Of a DNA stretch of 39,435 bases, positions 14,254 to 23,058 are shown piece after piece. The stretch's first letter is position 1. Each line of letters opens with the position of its first letter. The stretch spans positions 1-39,435 of the forward strand of contig JAOARQ010000058.1 of NCBI GenBank assembly GCA_025210455.1. Reading direction: 5' to 3'. The notes under the pieces are model-generated. The model was not told where the DNA came from, did not search any database, and was given only the letters and a program-made list of their open reading frames with translations. The position numbers and the translations under genes were made by a program. Source of the DNA: Pelagimonas sp. GTDB taxonomy: Bacteria; Pseudomonadota; Alphaproteobacteria; Rhodobacterales; Rhodobacteraceae.

Positions 14254-15452
14254 AAAAAGGATACTCCCGGTCCTTGGGCTGGCACGTTCAGGTGCGTGGC
14301 GATGCTGGCGGCCACATCGGTAAAGGCGATCTGACCCAGCGCGCCGGCGCCTTTGCCCGCGATCAGCACGGGCACCCGTTCGCGGGTGTGGTCTGTGCCG
14401 CTCCAGCTGGGGTCATTGCCGTGATCGGCGGTGATCAGCAGCATGTCATCTTCGCGCAGGCGGGGCAGCAGCCTGCCCAGTTCCGCGTCAAACCATTCCA
14501 GATGGCGCGCATAGCCCGCGATGTCGCGGCGATGGCCATAAAGGCTGTCGAACTCAACGAAATTGGCGAAGGTCAGGCTGCCCTCTTTGGCGGTGTCGAT
14601 CAGGTCAGACAGGTGGGTCATCAGCTGCGCATCCGTGCCTTTGCGCACCTCATCGATGCCTGTCATGGAAAAGATATCGCCAATTTTGCCAATCGCATAG
14701 ACCGCGCGGCCCGCGTCTTGCACCCAGTTGGTCAGCACCGGGCTGGGGGGCGTGATGGCATAGTCATGGCGGTTGGCGGTGCGGGTGAAATTGCCCGGTT
14801 CACCCACAAAGGGGCGGGCAATGACCCGGCCTACTTTCATCTTGTGCAGATGCGGGGCCAGCGCTTCGCACAGATCATAGAGCCTTTGCAGGCCAAAGAT
14901 TTCTTCGTGGGCGGCGATCTGAAAAACGCTATCTGCCGAGGTGTAGCAGATCGGCTTGCCGGTCTTCACATGTTCCGCGCCGAACTGATCAATCATCACC
15001 GTGCCCGAGCCATGGCAATCGGCCAGAATACCATCTGTCCCCGCGATCTGGGCCGCCAGTTGCGACAACTCGGGCGGGAAGGCAGGCTGTGTGTCGGGGA
15101 AGTAATGCCAATCCCAGGGCACAGGCAGCCCAGCCAGTTCCCAGTGACCGGATGGGGTGTCTTTGCCCTTTGATATCTCATTGGCGCAACCCCAAAGGCC
15201 CTGCGGGGTGGGGGGATTGACGTCCCCCGCACCTGTGGCCAGTGCGTGGGCGTGAAACAGCCCAAGGCTGGCGAGATTGGGCAGGTGCAGCGGGCCGCTG
15301 CGGCCCTGATCCGCACGGCCCTCGGCGCAGGCCTGCATAATATGGCCCAGCGTATCCGCCCCAGTGTCGGGTCGGTCGCCGTTGAAGAAGGCCCGGGCGT
15401 CGGTTGCGCCGCCGATGCCGACGGAATCCATCACCACCAGAAATGCGCGCAT
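14250..15452 (-). CDS. deoB: Phosphopentomutase
   Basis: A 400-residue alkaline-phosphatase-superfamily enzyme that converts (deoxy)ribose 1-phosphate to the 5-phosphate, feeding sugars released by nucleoside phosphorylases into central metabolism. The metal motif MDSVGIGGATDA at residues 8-19 and the late metal site LLITADHGNDPSWSGTDHTRE are both intact, as are DTLGHI and KGKDTPSGHWE. Length is normal. The ATG overlaps the deoA TGA (TGATG, 15450-15454). No deoC aldolase is found in the window, so deoxyribose 5-phosphate must be handled by a gene elsewhere. Confidence 0.96.
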   Translation of the reverse strand: MRAFLVVMDSVGIGGATDARAFFNGDRPDTGADTLGHIMQACAEGRADQGRSGPLHLPNLASLGLFHAHALATGAGDVNPPTPQGLWGCANEISKGKDTPSGHWELAGLPVPWDWHYFPDTQPAFPPELSQLAAQIAGTDGILADCHGSGTVMIDQFGAEHVKTGKPICYTSADSVFQIAAHEEIFGLQRLYDLCEALAPHLHKMKVGRVIARPFVGEPGNFTRTANRHDYAITPPSPVLTNWVQDAGRAVYAIGKIGDIFSMTGIDEVRKGTDAQLMTHLSDLIDTAKEGSLTFANFVEFDSLYGHRRDIAGYARHLEWFDAELGRLLPRLREDDMLLITADHGNDPSWSGTDHTRERVPVLIAGKGAGALGQIAFTDVAASIATHLNVPAQGPGVSFL

Positions 15453-16744
15453 CAGGTGATCCTTTCCAGCATAAGCGGGGTTTGCGGGGCTGTGCCTTCG
15501 CCAATTGTGATTGCGCGGCGCAGGTTTTCGGCGGCGGCCTCGGCCTGGGCTTCGCGGGCGGCATGGATCACCGCGATGGGCTGGCCTTTGGTGATTTTAT
15601 CACCAAGGCGTACAACATCTGTCAGACCCACGGCGGGGTTGACCTGATCGGTTTCCACGCGTCGCCCGCCGCCCAGATCCACCACAATCAGACCCAGCGC
15701 TTCGCCATCAATGGCGGTGACGGTGCCGCTTTGCGTGGCGGTGATTTCGCGGATAACGGGGGCTTCGGGTAAAAAGCGCTGCCAGTTTTCGACGAAATCC
15801 AGTGGCCCGCCCAAGGCATAGACCATACGGCCAAAGCGTTCTGCGGCTTCGCCACTGTCCAGCGCCTGTTGCAGTTTTGCGGCCCCATCGTTGATGCCTG
15901 CGGTGGTCAGCAGCTCAGCCCCCAAAGCAAGGGTCAGCTCCAGCAGCGGGCCAGTGTCTTTGCCGGTCAGCACCCGCATTGAGGCGTCAATTTCCAGCGC
16001 ATTGCCAAGGCTTGAGGCCAGCGGCTGATTCATATCGGTGATCAGCGCTGAGGTCGGGCAGCCCGCCGCATTGGCGGTAGAAACCAACGAAGAGGCCAGC
16101 GCGCGGGCGTCGTCTGCGGTTTTCATAAAGGCGCCAGAGCCCACTTTGACATCCAGCACCAGCGATTGCAGCCCGGCGGCCAGTTTCTTGGATAGGATCG
16201 AGGCGGTGATCAGATCAAGGCTTTCGACCGTGGCGGTGACATCGCGGATTGCATAAAGGCGTTTGTCGGCGGGGGCGATATCGGCGCTGGCAGAGACAAT
16301 CGCACAGCCCACATCCCCCACAATTTCGCGCAGGCGGGTTTCATCGGGCGACACATTATAGCCGGGAATGGCTTCTAGTTTGTCCAGCGTGCCGCCGGTG
16401 TGGCCCAGACCGCGCCCGGAAATCATCGGCACATAGACGCCGCAGGCCGCCAGCATCGGCGCAAGCGGCAGCGAAACGCAATCGCCAACGCCACCAGTTG
16501 AATGTTTGTCGATCACCGGGGCGTCCATATCCCAATCAAGGACATGACCAGAATCGCGCATGGCCAGTGTCAGCGCCACACGGCCCTGTTCCGACAGCCC
16601 GCGCAGGCAGACCCCCATGGCAAAAGCCCCGGCCTGCGCTGGGCTGACCGTCCCCTCGGCCAGCCCCTGCGCGAACCATGACAGTTCTTTGGCCGATAGC
16701 TCTTCTCCCCGCCGCAGGCGGGCATTCACCGTGCGGGCGTCCAT
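15452..16744 (-). CDS. deoA: Thymidine phosphorylase
   Basis: A 430-residue pyrimidine-nucleoside phosphorylase that cleaves thymidine (and deoxyuridine) with phosphate. The N-terminal helical domain has SAKELSWFAQGLAEG. The family signature near residue 110, ISGRGLGHTGGTLDKLEAIPGY, is clear, as is the phosphate-binding KHSTGGVGDCVSLPLAP. The lysine-rich LDVKVGSGAFMK completes the active site, and a C-terminal lid domain is present. It shares one base with each neighbour: its ATG overlaps the cdd TGA at 16744 and its stop overlaps the deoB ATG. Confidence 0.95.
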   Translation of the reverse strand: MDARTVNARLRRGEELSAKELSWFAQGLAEGTVSPAQAGAFAMGVCLRGLSEQGRVALTLAMRDSGHVLDWDMDAPVIDKHSTGGVGDCVSLPLAPMLAACGVYVPMISGRGLGHTGGTLDKLEAIPGYNVSPDETRLREIVGDVGCAIVSASADIAPADKRLYAIRDVTATVESLDLITASILSKKLAAGLQSLVLDVKVGSGAFMKTADDARALASSLVSTANAAGCPTSALITDMNQPLASSLGNALEIDASMRVLTGKDTGPLLELTLALGAELLTTAGINDGAAKLQQALDSGEAAERFGRMVYALGGPLDFVENWQRFLPEAPVIREITATQSGTVTAIDGEALGLIVVDLGGGRRVETDQVNPAVGLTDVVRLGDKITKGQPIAVIHAAREAQAEAAAENLRRAITIGEGTAPQTPLMLERIT

Positions 16745-17136
16745 CAGCTGTTTTCCATATGAGAGGCGCCAAAGGCACCGGGAAGAAGGTCGGCGACTTT
16801 CATAACCTGTTCGGTGCCATCTGTGGTGGCCAGCGTGACTTTTACTTCGCCTTTGGCAAATTCCGCCAGCTTTTGACGGCAGCCCCCACAGGGCGGCACC
16901 GGGCTGGGGCTGTCGGCGATGACATAGGCCTCAAGGATTTCGGTTTCCCCGGCGGCGATCATGGCCGCGATGGCGCCGGCTTCGGCACAGGTGCCTTCGG
17001 GATAGGCCACGTTTTCCACATTGCAACCGCTGTAAATTTGTCCCGATGGCGCGCGCAGGGCCGCCCCTACCTTAAAGTTCGAATAGGGGGCATAGGCGTT
17101 TTCGCGCACCTTGCGGGCTGCGTCAGACAAAGACAT
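16744..17136 (-). CDS. cdd: Cytidine deaminase
   Basis: A 130-residue homotetrameric-type cytidine deaminase that converts (deoxy)cytidine to (deoxy)uridine. The catalytic C50-A-E52 motif is in YPEGTCAEAGAIAAMI and the other zinc cysteines C83 and C86 are in PPCGGCRQKL. The substrate-binding N-terminus PYSNFKVGAAL and GCNVENVAYP are intact. I chose ATG 17136 (MSLSDAARK), with GGAG just upstream; the open frame runs to 17397 but the extra 87 residues cross the intergenic region, resemble nothing, and would overlap maeB. First gene of the salvage operon. Confidence 0.95.
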   Translation of the reverse strand: MSLSDAARKVRENAYAPYSNFKVGAALRAPSGQIYSGCNVENVAYPEGTCAEAGAIAAMIAAGETEILEAYVIADSPSPVPPCGGCRQKLAEFAKGEVKVTLATTDGTEQVMKVADLLPGAFGASHMENS

Positions 17137-17240
17137 GCAGGGGACTCCGTGAAATGTGATCCGGCCATGTTGCGAAGCTGGCGGGCTGAATGCAAGACCT
17201 GTGGTGCATTCCGTCGCTTTCCTGCCTAACGTAAATTCAA

Positions 17241-17259
17241 TTTCAATCCATGGATGAAA
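17241..17259. promoter_or_regulatory. Near-palindrome in the cdd-maeB intergenic region
   Basis: TTTCA-A-TCCATGGA-TGAAA is symmetric around an 8-bp palindromic core, with one extra base on the left. It lies 105 bp upstream of cdd and about 80 bp upstream of maeB, so it could be an operator for either gene. Confidence 0.35.
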
Positions 17260-17266
17260 CTGATAA

Positions 17267-17289
17267 GGCGAAAATAGGCCATTTTCGCC
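17267..17289. promoter_or_regulatory. Perfect 9-bp inverted repeat upstream of maeB
   Basis: GGCGAAAAT (17267-17275) and ATTTTCGCC (17281-17289) flank a 5-nt AGGCC centre, about 52 bp before the maeB ATG. An A7 run follows shortly on the plus strand. It may be an operator or leader hairpin of maeB, or part of the cdd promoter. Confidence 0.45.
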
Positions 17290-17340
17290 GCGAGAAAAAA
17301 ATGGTTTAACGGTAAACGATCTTGAAAAACGGGGCTGACC

Positions 17341-19620
17341 ATGAGCGATTCTTCCAAGGAAACCCTGCGCCAGGCGGCGCTGTTTTACCATGAGCATCCG
17401 CAGCCGGGTAAGCTGGAGGTCCGCGCGACCAAGCCGCTGGCCAATGGCCGCGACCTAAGCCGCGCCTACAGCCCCGGCGTGGCCGAAGCCTGCCTTGAAA
17501 TCAAAGCTGACGAAGCCGCTGCCGCCCGTTACACCACGCGCGGAAATCTTGTGGCGGTGGTCTCTAATGGGTCAGCGGTGCTGGGCCTCGGCAATATCGG
17601 CGCGCTGGCCTCGAAACCAGTGATGGAAGGCAAGGCCGTTCTGTTCAAGAAATTCGCCGATATTGATTGCTTTGACATCGAAGTTGACGAATCCGATCCG
17701 GAAAAGTTGGCGGATATCGTCTGCGCACTGGAACCGACCTTTGGCGCAATCAACCTTGAGGACATCAAGGCCCCGGATTGTTTCATTGTGGAAAAGCTGT
17801 GCCGCGAGCGGATGAATATTCCGGTTTTTCACGATGATCAGCACGGCACTGCGATTGTTGTGGGCGCGGCGGCGACGAATGCGCTTTATGTGACGGGCAA
17901 GTCCTTTGAGAATATCAAGGTGGTGTCAACCGGCGGCGGCGCGGCGGGTATTGCCTGTCTGAACATGCTGCTGAAGCTGGGGGTCAAACGCGAAAACGTC
18001 TGGCTGTGTGACATTCACGGGCTGGTCTATGAGGGCCGCGAGGTGGACATGAACCCGCAAAAGGCCGCCTTTGCGCAAAAGACCGATCTGCGCACGCTGG
18101 ATCAGGTAATCGACGATGCAGATCTGTTTCTGGGGCTGTCTGGCCCCGGTGTGCTGACCCCTGAGCACGTGAAAAAGATGGCAAAGCAGCCGATTGTCTT
18201 TGCCCTGGCCAATCCGACCCCTGAAATCATGCCCGATCTCGCGCGTGAGGCGGCACCGGATGCGATCATCGCCACGGGGCGTTCGGATTTTCCCAATCAG
18301 GTCAACAACGTGTTGTGCTTCCCGTTTATCTTCCGCGGTGCGCTGGATGTGGGGGCGACAGAAATCAACGATGAGATGCAGATTGCCTGTGTCGAAGGGA
18401 TTGCCGCGCTGGCCCGCGCCACCACCAGCGCCGAAGCCGCCGCCGCCTATCGTGGGGAACAGCTGACCTTTGGCCCGGATTACCTGATCCCCAAACCGTT
18501 TGATCCGCGTCTGTCGGGCATTGTGTCCTCTGCTGTGGCCGAGGCCGCGATGCGCAGCGGTGTCTCCAAACGCCCGGTCGAAGATCTGGATGCCTACCGC
18601 CAAAAGCTGGATGCCAGCGTCTACAAATCTGCGCTGCTTATGCGCCCGATCTTTCAGGCGGCCTCTACCGCGTCGCGCCGGATTGTCTTTGCCGAGGGCG
18701 AAGATGAACGTGTGCTGCGTGCTGCGCAGGCGATCCTTGAAGAAACCACCGAGACACCCATCCTGATTGGCCGTCCCGATGTGATCAACGCGCGCTGTGA
18801 ACGTCATGGTCTTGAGATCCGCCCGGATCGGGATTTCAAGATTGTGAACCCGGAAAACGATGCGCGCTATCGCGATTACTGGACATCCTATCACCAGCTA
18901 ATGGCGCGGCGTGGGGTGACGCCGGATCTGGCCAAGGCGATCATGCGCACCAATACCACCGCCATCGGCGCGATCATGGTTCATCGTGGCGAGGCCGACA
19001 GCATGATCTGCGGCACTTTCGGGGAATACCGCTGGCATATGAACTATGTGAATCAGGTGCTGGGCTCGGATGATCACGAACCACATGGCGCGTTGTCGCT
19101 GATGATCCTGGAAGACGGGCCGCTGTTTATCGCGGACACCCATGTCTGGTCGCTGCCCACGCCCGAACAACTGGCGCAAACCGCGATTGGTGCCGCGCGT
19201 CACGCCCGTCGGTTTGGGGTTGAGCCACGTATTGCCTTTTGCTCGCAGTCGCAGTTTGGCAATCACGCTGAAGGCTCGGGCCAGCGTCTGCGCGATGCCC
19301 TTGCCATTCTCGACAGCCGCCCGCGTGATTTCTGTTATGAGGGCGAGATGAACCTTGATACGGCGCTGGATCCAGAGCTGCGCGAACGTCTGCTGCCCGG
19401 AAACCGGATGCAGGGGGCGGCGAATGTGCTGATCTTCGCCCATGCCGATGCGGCGTCAGGGGTGCGTAACATTCTGAAAATGAAGGCAGATGGCCTTGAG
19501 GTGGGGCCGATCCTGATGGGCATGGGCAACCGCGCGCATATCGTGACGCCGTCGATCACGGCCCGTGGTCTGCTGAATATGGCGGCCATCGCGGGTACGC
19601 CGGTCAAACACTATGGCTAA
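17341..19620 (+). CDS. maeB: NADP-type malic enzyme fused to phosphotransacetylase-like domain
   Basis: A 759-residue hybrid malic enzyme that decarboxylates malate to pyruvate with NAD(P) reduction. Residues 1 to about 425 are the malic enzyme: catalytic Tyr43 in [11 protein letters not shown], metal-binding FHDDQHGTA (163-171) and the nucleotide-binding [10 protein letters not shown] (196-205). From about 430 on ([29 protein letters not shown]) a phosphotransacetylase-like domain follows; in this family it is not thought to be catalytic but to mediate acetyl-CoA control and oligomerisation. Length is normal for MaeB. The divergent neighbour is cdd. The last 8 bp overlap the LAS-peptidase-like gene at 19613. 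Confidence 0.96.
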   Translation: MSDSSKETLRQAALFYHEHPQPGKLEVRATKPLANGRDLSRAYSPGVAEACLEIKADEAAAARYTTRGNLVAVVSNGSAVLGLGNIGALASKPVMEGKAVLFKKFADIDCFDIEVDESDPEKLADIVCALEPTFGAINLEDIKAPDCFIVEKLCRERMNIPVFHDDQHGTAIVVGAAATNALYVTGKSFENIKVVSTGGGAAGIACLNMLLKLGVKRENVWLCDIHGLVYEGREVDMNPQKAAFAQKTDLRTLDQVIDDADLFLGLSGPGVLTPEHVKKMAKQPIVFALANPTPEIMPDLAREAAPDAIIATGRSDFPNQVNNVLCFPFIFRGALDVGATEINDEMQIACVEGIAALARATTSAEAAAAYRGEQLTFGPDYLIPKPFDPRLSGIVSSAVAEAAMRSGVSKRPVEDLDAYRQKLDASVYKSALLMRPIFQAASTASRRIVFAEGEDERVLRAAQAILEETTETPILIGRPDVINARCERHGLEIRPDRDFKIVNPENDARYRDYWTSYHQLMARRGVTPDLAKAIMRTNTTAIGAIMVHRGEADSMICGTFGEYRWHMNYVNQVLGSDDHEPHGALSLMILEDGPLFIADTHVWSLPTPEQLAQTAIGAARHARRFGVEPRIAFCSQSQFGNHAEGSGQRLRDALAILDSRPRDFCYEGEMNLDTALDPELRERLLPGNRMQGAANVLIFAHADAASGVRNILKMKADGLEVGPILMGMGNRAHIVTPSITARGLLNMAAIAGTPVKHYG

Positions 19621-20350
19621 TTGGGTCAGGGGGCTGATTGCCCTGATCCTGACGGCGCTTAGCTTTATCGGGGGGCTGGCCTATGTGCTGGCCCTTTTGC
19701 GTGGCAGACAGCGCTTTGTCAGCTTTGTTTTGATCTATGCGGTTTTGTCGGTTGGGCTGCATTTGTTTGGCCCATGGCGGGTGTCGCTGGCGCGTGACCC
19801 ACATCCCGCGCTGCATGTGCCGTTTTTCTACACCGCTCTGAACCGCAATTTTGTGACGCTCGAGATGCATTCCGTCGTGAATGATCTGGCTGCGCATATG
19901 GCGCAGCGGTTTCCTAAAACGCAGACTGTGGTTCTGGATGGCGGCTTTCCGGCGTTTGATGGGCTGCCGCTCTTGCCGCATCTGTCGCATGACGATGGTG
20001 AAAAGCTGGATCTGGGGTTTTACTGGCAGGATGGGACAGGGCGCTATCTGCCGGGCAGGATGAAATCGCCAATTGGCTTTTGGGGCTATGCCGAAGGGGA
20101 TAGCGCCTGCCCAAAGACCTGGAAAGATCTGCGTTGGGATTTTGCCTGGCTGCAACCCTGGCTGCCTCGGGTGCAGTTGGATGAGCCGCGTATGCGCGCC
20201 GCATTGCTTTGGCTGGCCGAAGACCCGCGCGTGTCAAAGATTTTGGTTGAGCCGCATATCACTGCGCGTCTGAACATAAGCCACCCCAAGATCCGGTTCC
20301 AGGGGTGCCGTGCGGCGCGCCATGATGATCACATCCATTTTCAGTTGTGA
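19613..20350 (+). CDS. Membrane-anchored LAS-type (MepA-like) metallopeptidase homologue
   Basis: A 245-residue protein. Two membrane helices (about 6-29 and 36-53) are joined by a basic loop RGRQR, which predicts that the large C-terminal domain faces the periplasm. The domain shows the zinc pattern of the LAS/M74 murein peptidases: H126-x6-D133 in LSHDDGEKLDLGFY, and H240-I-H242 in ARHDDHIHFQL at the very C-terminus, together with the conserved ISHPKIRFQGC before it. It may therefore cleave peptidoglycan cross-links, by inference. It starts inside the end of maeB (8-bp overlap, ATG 19613), so translation is coupled to a metabolic gene. No terminator is clear after it. Confidence 0.7.
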   Translation: MANWVRGLIALILTALSFIGGLAYVLALLRGRQRFVSFVLIYAVLSVGLHLFGPWRVSLARDPHPALHVPFFYTALNRNFVTLEMHSVVNDLAAHMAQRFPKTQTVVLDGGFPAFDGLPLLPHLSHDDGEKLDLGFYWQDGTGRYLPGRMKSPIGFWGYAEGDSACPKTWKDLRWDFAWLQPWLPRVQLDEPRMRAALLWLAEDPRVSKILVEPHITARLNISHPKIRFQGCRAARHDDHIHFQL

Positions 20351-20392
20351 CCGCCCCCGCGAGGAGAGCCCGCTAGGGCTTGAGGAGCGGCC

Positions 20393-21022
20393 TTAGTCGC
20401 GCACCGGATCGAAACGGGCGTTTTTCATTTTGCAATCGCGAACCACATCCTGCCCACAAGGCACCGGGGTCAGGTCTTTTGACAGGCAGACGCGGGCTTC
20501 CTGGATCATCCCGTCACGGCAGGTGATGGTCAGCATGTCTTTTTCCAGCTTGGGGTTGGCTTTCAAAAAGGCCTCTTCCACGACCGAAGCAGGCAGGGTC
20601 ACCGATTTGTCCAATTTGCGGAACACGGCCGGGCGGGTCACGCTGTCATAGGCAGCGCGCGACAGTTTGTAATACTGATCTGCGGTCAGCCCGGTGCATA
20701 CGCCATGTTTCTTCCATTGATGCCAGGCCAGCCCCGATGTGCCCATGATATCGGCCATTTCCGCAGTGCGCGCCCGGCTGGGGTGGCGGGCGGTTGTAGG
20801 GCAATAGGCCGGAAAGCCACGGTGAAACTGCGGCCACAGCCCATGCAGAACCCAGCCATGATCTTCGTCACATTGCGGCGATTTGCGTGCATCCCCTTCG
20901 ATCACACACCAGTTGGGCGACCAGCTGAGCGCCATCACGTAATAGTCAAACTCGCCTGCCTTTTCACCGTCAGCGCGGGCGATATTGGCAAGAAACAGCA
21001 GTGTAAGAAACAGGTAACGCAT
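20393..21022 (-). CDS. Ribonuclease T2 family protein, secreted
   Basis: A 209-residue protein with a signal peptide (MRYLFLTLLFLANIARA), hence periplasmic or exported. The two active-site motifs of RNase T2 are present: VLHGLWPQF with H60, and WHQWKKHGVC with H101 and H106. The position normally taken by the catalytic Glu in H-E-x2-K-H-G is Gln102 here; activity may be altered. Cysteines at 39, 51, 74 and 109 fit the family disulfides. Usual function is non-specific RNA cleavage to 3'-phosphates via a 2',3'-cyclic intermediate. It is convergent with the 19613 gene and divergent from trcR. Confidence 0.88.
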   Translation of the reverse strand: MRYLFLTLLFLANIARADGEKAGEFDYYVMALSWSPNWCVIEGDARKSPQCDEDHGWVLHGLWPQFHRGFPAYCPTTARHPSRARTAEMADIMGTSGLAWHQWKKHGVCTGLTADQYYKLSRAAYDSVTRPAVFRKLDKSVTLPASVVEEAFLKANPKLEKDMLTITCRDGMIQEARVCLSKDLTPVPCGQDVVRDCKMKNARFDPVRD

Positions 21023-21086
21023 TTTCTCTTTCCCTCAGAGGTCAGGGCCTTTATATACGGATCAAGTTCCCCGACAACGGTAACCC

Positions 21087-21104
21087 GCTCTACCAGCGTA
21101 GAGC
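21087..21104. promoter_or_regulatory. Inverted repeat GCTCTAC-N4-GTAGAGC upstream of trcR
   Basis: A perfect 7-bp dyad with a CAGC centre lies 71-88 bp upstream of trcR and 65 bp upstream of the RNase T2 gene. It may be an operator in the divergent promoter region. It is not part of a tRNA. Confidence 0.35.
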
Positions 21105-21174
21105 CGCCCAAGGCCCCGGTGCCGCGGGCCGGGCAAAAGGCGTGTGTCGGACTATTTGAGCAAGGAGTAGACCC

Positions 21175-21933
21175 GTGGCCAAACTGCTGCACCCAAAGGC
21201 AACCGCCGTCTGGCTGGTGGACAACACCACGCTGACATTCAAACAGATCGGTGATTTCACCGGCTTCCACGAGCTGGAAATTCAGGGCATCGCCGATGGG
21301 GATGTGGCTGTGGGCGTAAAGGGCTTTGACCCGATCGCCAACAACCAGCTGGATCAGGCTGATCTGGATGCGGCGGTGAAAAACCCGCTGGTCAAGCTGC
21401 GCATCAAGTTCAACGCCGCCGCGCGTGACGAAGACAAGCGCCGTGGCCCGCGCTATACCCCGCTGTCCAAGCGTCAGGACCGCCCGAATTCGATCCTCTG
21501 GCTGGTCAAGTTCCACCCGGAACTGGCAGATGCGCAGATTGCCAAGCTGATCGGCACGACCAAGCCAACCATTCAGGCCATCCGTGAACGCACCCACTGG
21601 AATATCGCCAATATGCAGCCGATTGATCCGGTGGCGCTGGGCCTGTGTAAACAGTCTGAACTGGACGCTGCTGTGGCCAAGGCTGCGGCCAACCAGACCT
21701 CGGTCATGTCGGATGACGAACGCCGCAAACTGGTGTCGACCGAGCAGAGCCTTGAGATGGAAACTGAACCGCGCCTGCCATCGAACATGGAAGGGCTCGA
21801 AGCCTTCAGCCTGTCCGATCCGCGTGGGGACGATGATGAGGAAGACAACAAGAGCGACGAAGATTACCTCGACGCGGACAGCTTCTTCAACCTGCCAGAA
21901 AGCGGGTCCAGCGACGACGAAGACGACCGCTGA
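21175..21933 (+). CDS. trcR: Cell-cycle transcription regulator TrcR (DUF1013)
   Basis: A 252-residue DUF1013 protein. This family, conserved in alphaproteobacteria, was identified as TrcR, an RNA-polymerase-associated factor controlling cell-cycle transcription in Caulobacter. The N-terminal part MAKLLHPKATAVWLVDNTTLTFKQIGDF with ELEIQGIADG looks like a helix-turn-helix. A second HTH-like segment is ADAQIAKLIGTTKPTIQAIRERTHWN, and a highly acidic tail (last 35 residues, rich in D and E) ends the protein. It starts with GTG 21175 after AAGGAG at about 21161. It is monocistronic with its own terminator at 21958. Confidence 0.93.
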   Translation: MAKLLHPKATAVWLVDNTTLTFKQIGDFTGFHELEIQGIADGDVAVGVKGFDPIANNQLDQADLDAAVKNPLVKLRIKFNAAARDEDKRRGPRYTPLSKRQDRPNSILWLVKFHPELADAQIAKLIGTTKPTIQAIRERTHWNIANMQPIDPVALGLCKQSELDAAVAKAAANQTSVMSDDERRKLVSTEQSLEMETEPRLPSNMEGLEAFSLSDPRGDDDEEDNKSDEDYLDADSFFNLPESGSSDDEDDR

Positions 21934-21957
21934 GACATCTCTGACATGCAAAGATCT

Positions 21958-21983
21958 AAAAAGCCGCCTTGGGCGGCTTTTTT
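21958..21983 (+). terminator. Terminator after trcR
   Basis: AAAAAGCCGCC (21958-21968) and GGCGGCTTTTT (21972-21982) make a perfect 11-bp stem with a 3-nt loop ending in a T6 run. The A-rich left side lets it also serve the convergent beta-barrel gene. Confidence 0.92.
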
Positions 21984-22016
21984 CTGTTCATGTGTATCGT
22001 TGAAAGGGGGTGGTGC

Positions 22017-22991
22017 TTAAAACGCCATCCCAAGACGTGCGCTAAATCCATTATTGCCGCCGGTATTGCGGCTGAGGGACAGCCGGCCGTTTAGCCCGGC
22101 AAAGCCTGGGGTGTCGAACTCCAGCCCCAGGGTGACCTCGGTCTCGTTGAACATATCCGGGGCGGCAAATCGGGTGGTGCCGCTGGCATCATTGAACGAG
22201 AAATCCGCCTGATCGCCAAAGACACGGGTGATCCCGGCGAAGGGACGCAGATCAGCCGCTTTGGTTGAAAGGGGCATGCCCAGCTCCAGCGCCAGCGCGG
22301 TGGTTTTGGTGGTGCGTTTGCCCACATGCCCACGCCCCAGACCGGACAGTTGATAATCTTCGATCTCGTGCTGCGAATAATCGACCTGCACAGCATAATC
22401 GAACCGACCGCCCCGCATCGGGCCGCTCAGGCGCAGGGTCGCCCCGGTTTGTGTGCCGTCATAATCCGCTGATCCAGACAGGCTGTTGGGGCTGCTGATG
22501 GTGCTGTGCATGGTGCCGCCAAAGACAGCCCCGCTGAGCTGCGTCTGGTTGAACTGACGATCAAATCCCAGCCCAAAGCCATAGCCACGGATCTTGGCCG
22601 CGTGCTGTCCATCTGCGGTACGGCCTTCGCCCTGCCCGTAGGTGACAAAAACGCTGATCCCGCTAGCGCCCCCAAACCCATAGCCAAGCGCCGCATGTTT
22701 CATCCATTGGGTTGAGCGCTGCAAACCACTGGGCGACGCCTGATTACGGCTGTTGTTGGTGCTGAACCACAGCCCGTCATGGGGCAGATTATCCTGAACC
22801 ACCCGCGATTCACCGCGCAGCATGATATTGGTCAGCGTATCCACCTGACCCAGAACAGCCGTGTCGATCTGCAGGCCAGAGGGGCTGCATGTGCTGCCCG
22901 TAACGCAGGGCGTTGAGGCCTGTGCAAAGGCGCTGATTGGCGCGCCAAGGGTCAGGGCTGTCAGGGTGGTGGCAAGAAACTTGGAGGACAT
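22017..22991 (-). CDS. Outer-membrane beta-barrel (autotransporter-barrel-like) protein
   Basis: A 324-residue protein with a signal peptide (MSSKFLATTLTALTLGAPISAFAQA) followed by a short N-terminal segment with two cysteines (PCVTGSTCSPSG). The remainder shows alternating amphipathic strands such as ISVFVTYGQGEGR, IRGYGFGLGFDRQF, GATLRLSG, FDYAVQVDYSQ and VTLGLEFDTPG, and ends in FSARLGMAF with the C-terminal aromatic needed for outer-membrane assembly. Overall it resembles the autotransporter barrel domain without a passenger. Ligand or function is unknown. ATG 22991 was chosen because the signal peptide starts there; a TTG at 23012 is less likely. Confidence 0.75.
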   Translation of the reverse strand: MSSKFLATTLTALTLGAPISAFAQASTPCVTGSTCSPSGLQIDTAVLGQVDTLTNIMLRGESRVVQDNLPHDGLWFSTNNSRNQASPSGLQRSTQWMKHAALGYGFGGASGISVFVTYGQGEGRTADGQHAAKIRGYGFGLGFDRQFNQTQLSGAVFGGTMHSTISSPNSLSGSADYDGTQTGATLRLSGPMRGGRFDYAVQVDYSQHEIEDYQLSGLGRGHVGKRTTKTTALALELGMPLSTKAADLRPFAGITRVFGDQADFSFNDASGTTRFAAPDMFNETEVTLGLEFDTPGFAGLNGRLSLSRNTGGNNGFSARLGMAF

Positions 22992-23058
22992 GGCGCAGAT
23001 CCGGAAACGCAAACTGTTTGCTGTCTCATATGAGATTTGCGCGTGAAATGTAAGCCGT

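Noticed and set aside
16744-17397. A 217-residue version of cytidine deaminase
   Set aside because: The extra N-terminal 87 residues cross the cdd-maeB intergenic region and the start of maeB, show no family similarity, and lack a ribosome binding site; the 130-residue form from 17136 has the normal family length.
21087-21104. Possible tRNA fragment (GCTCTACC resembles a reversed D-arm)
   Set aside because: No acceptor, anticodon or T-arm can be folded around it; the match is part of a 7-bp dyad only.
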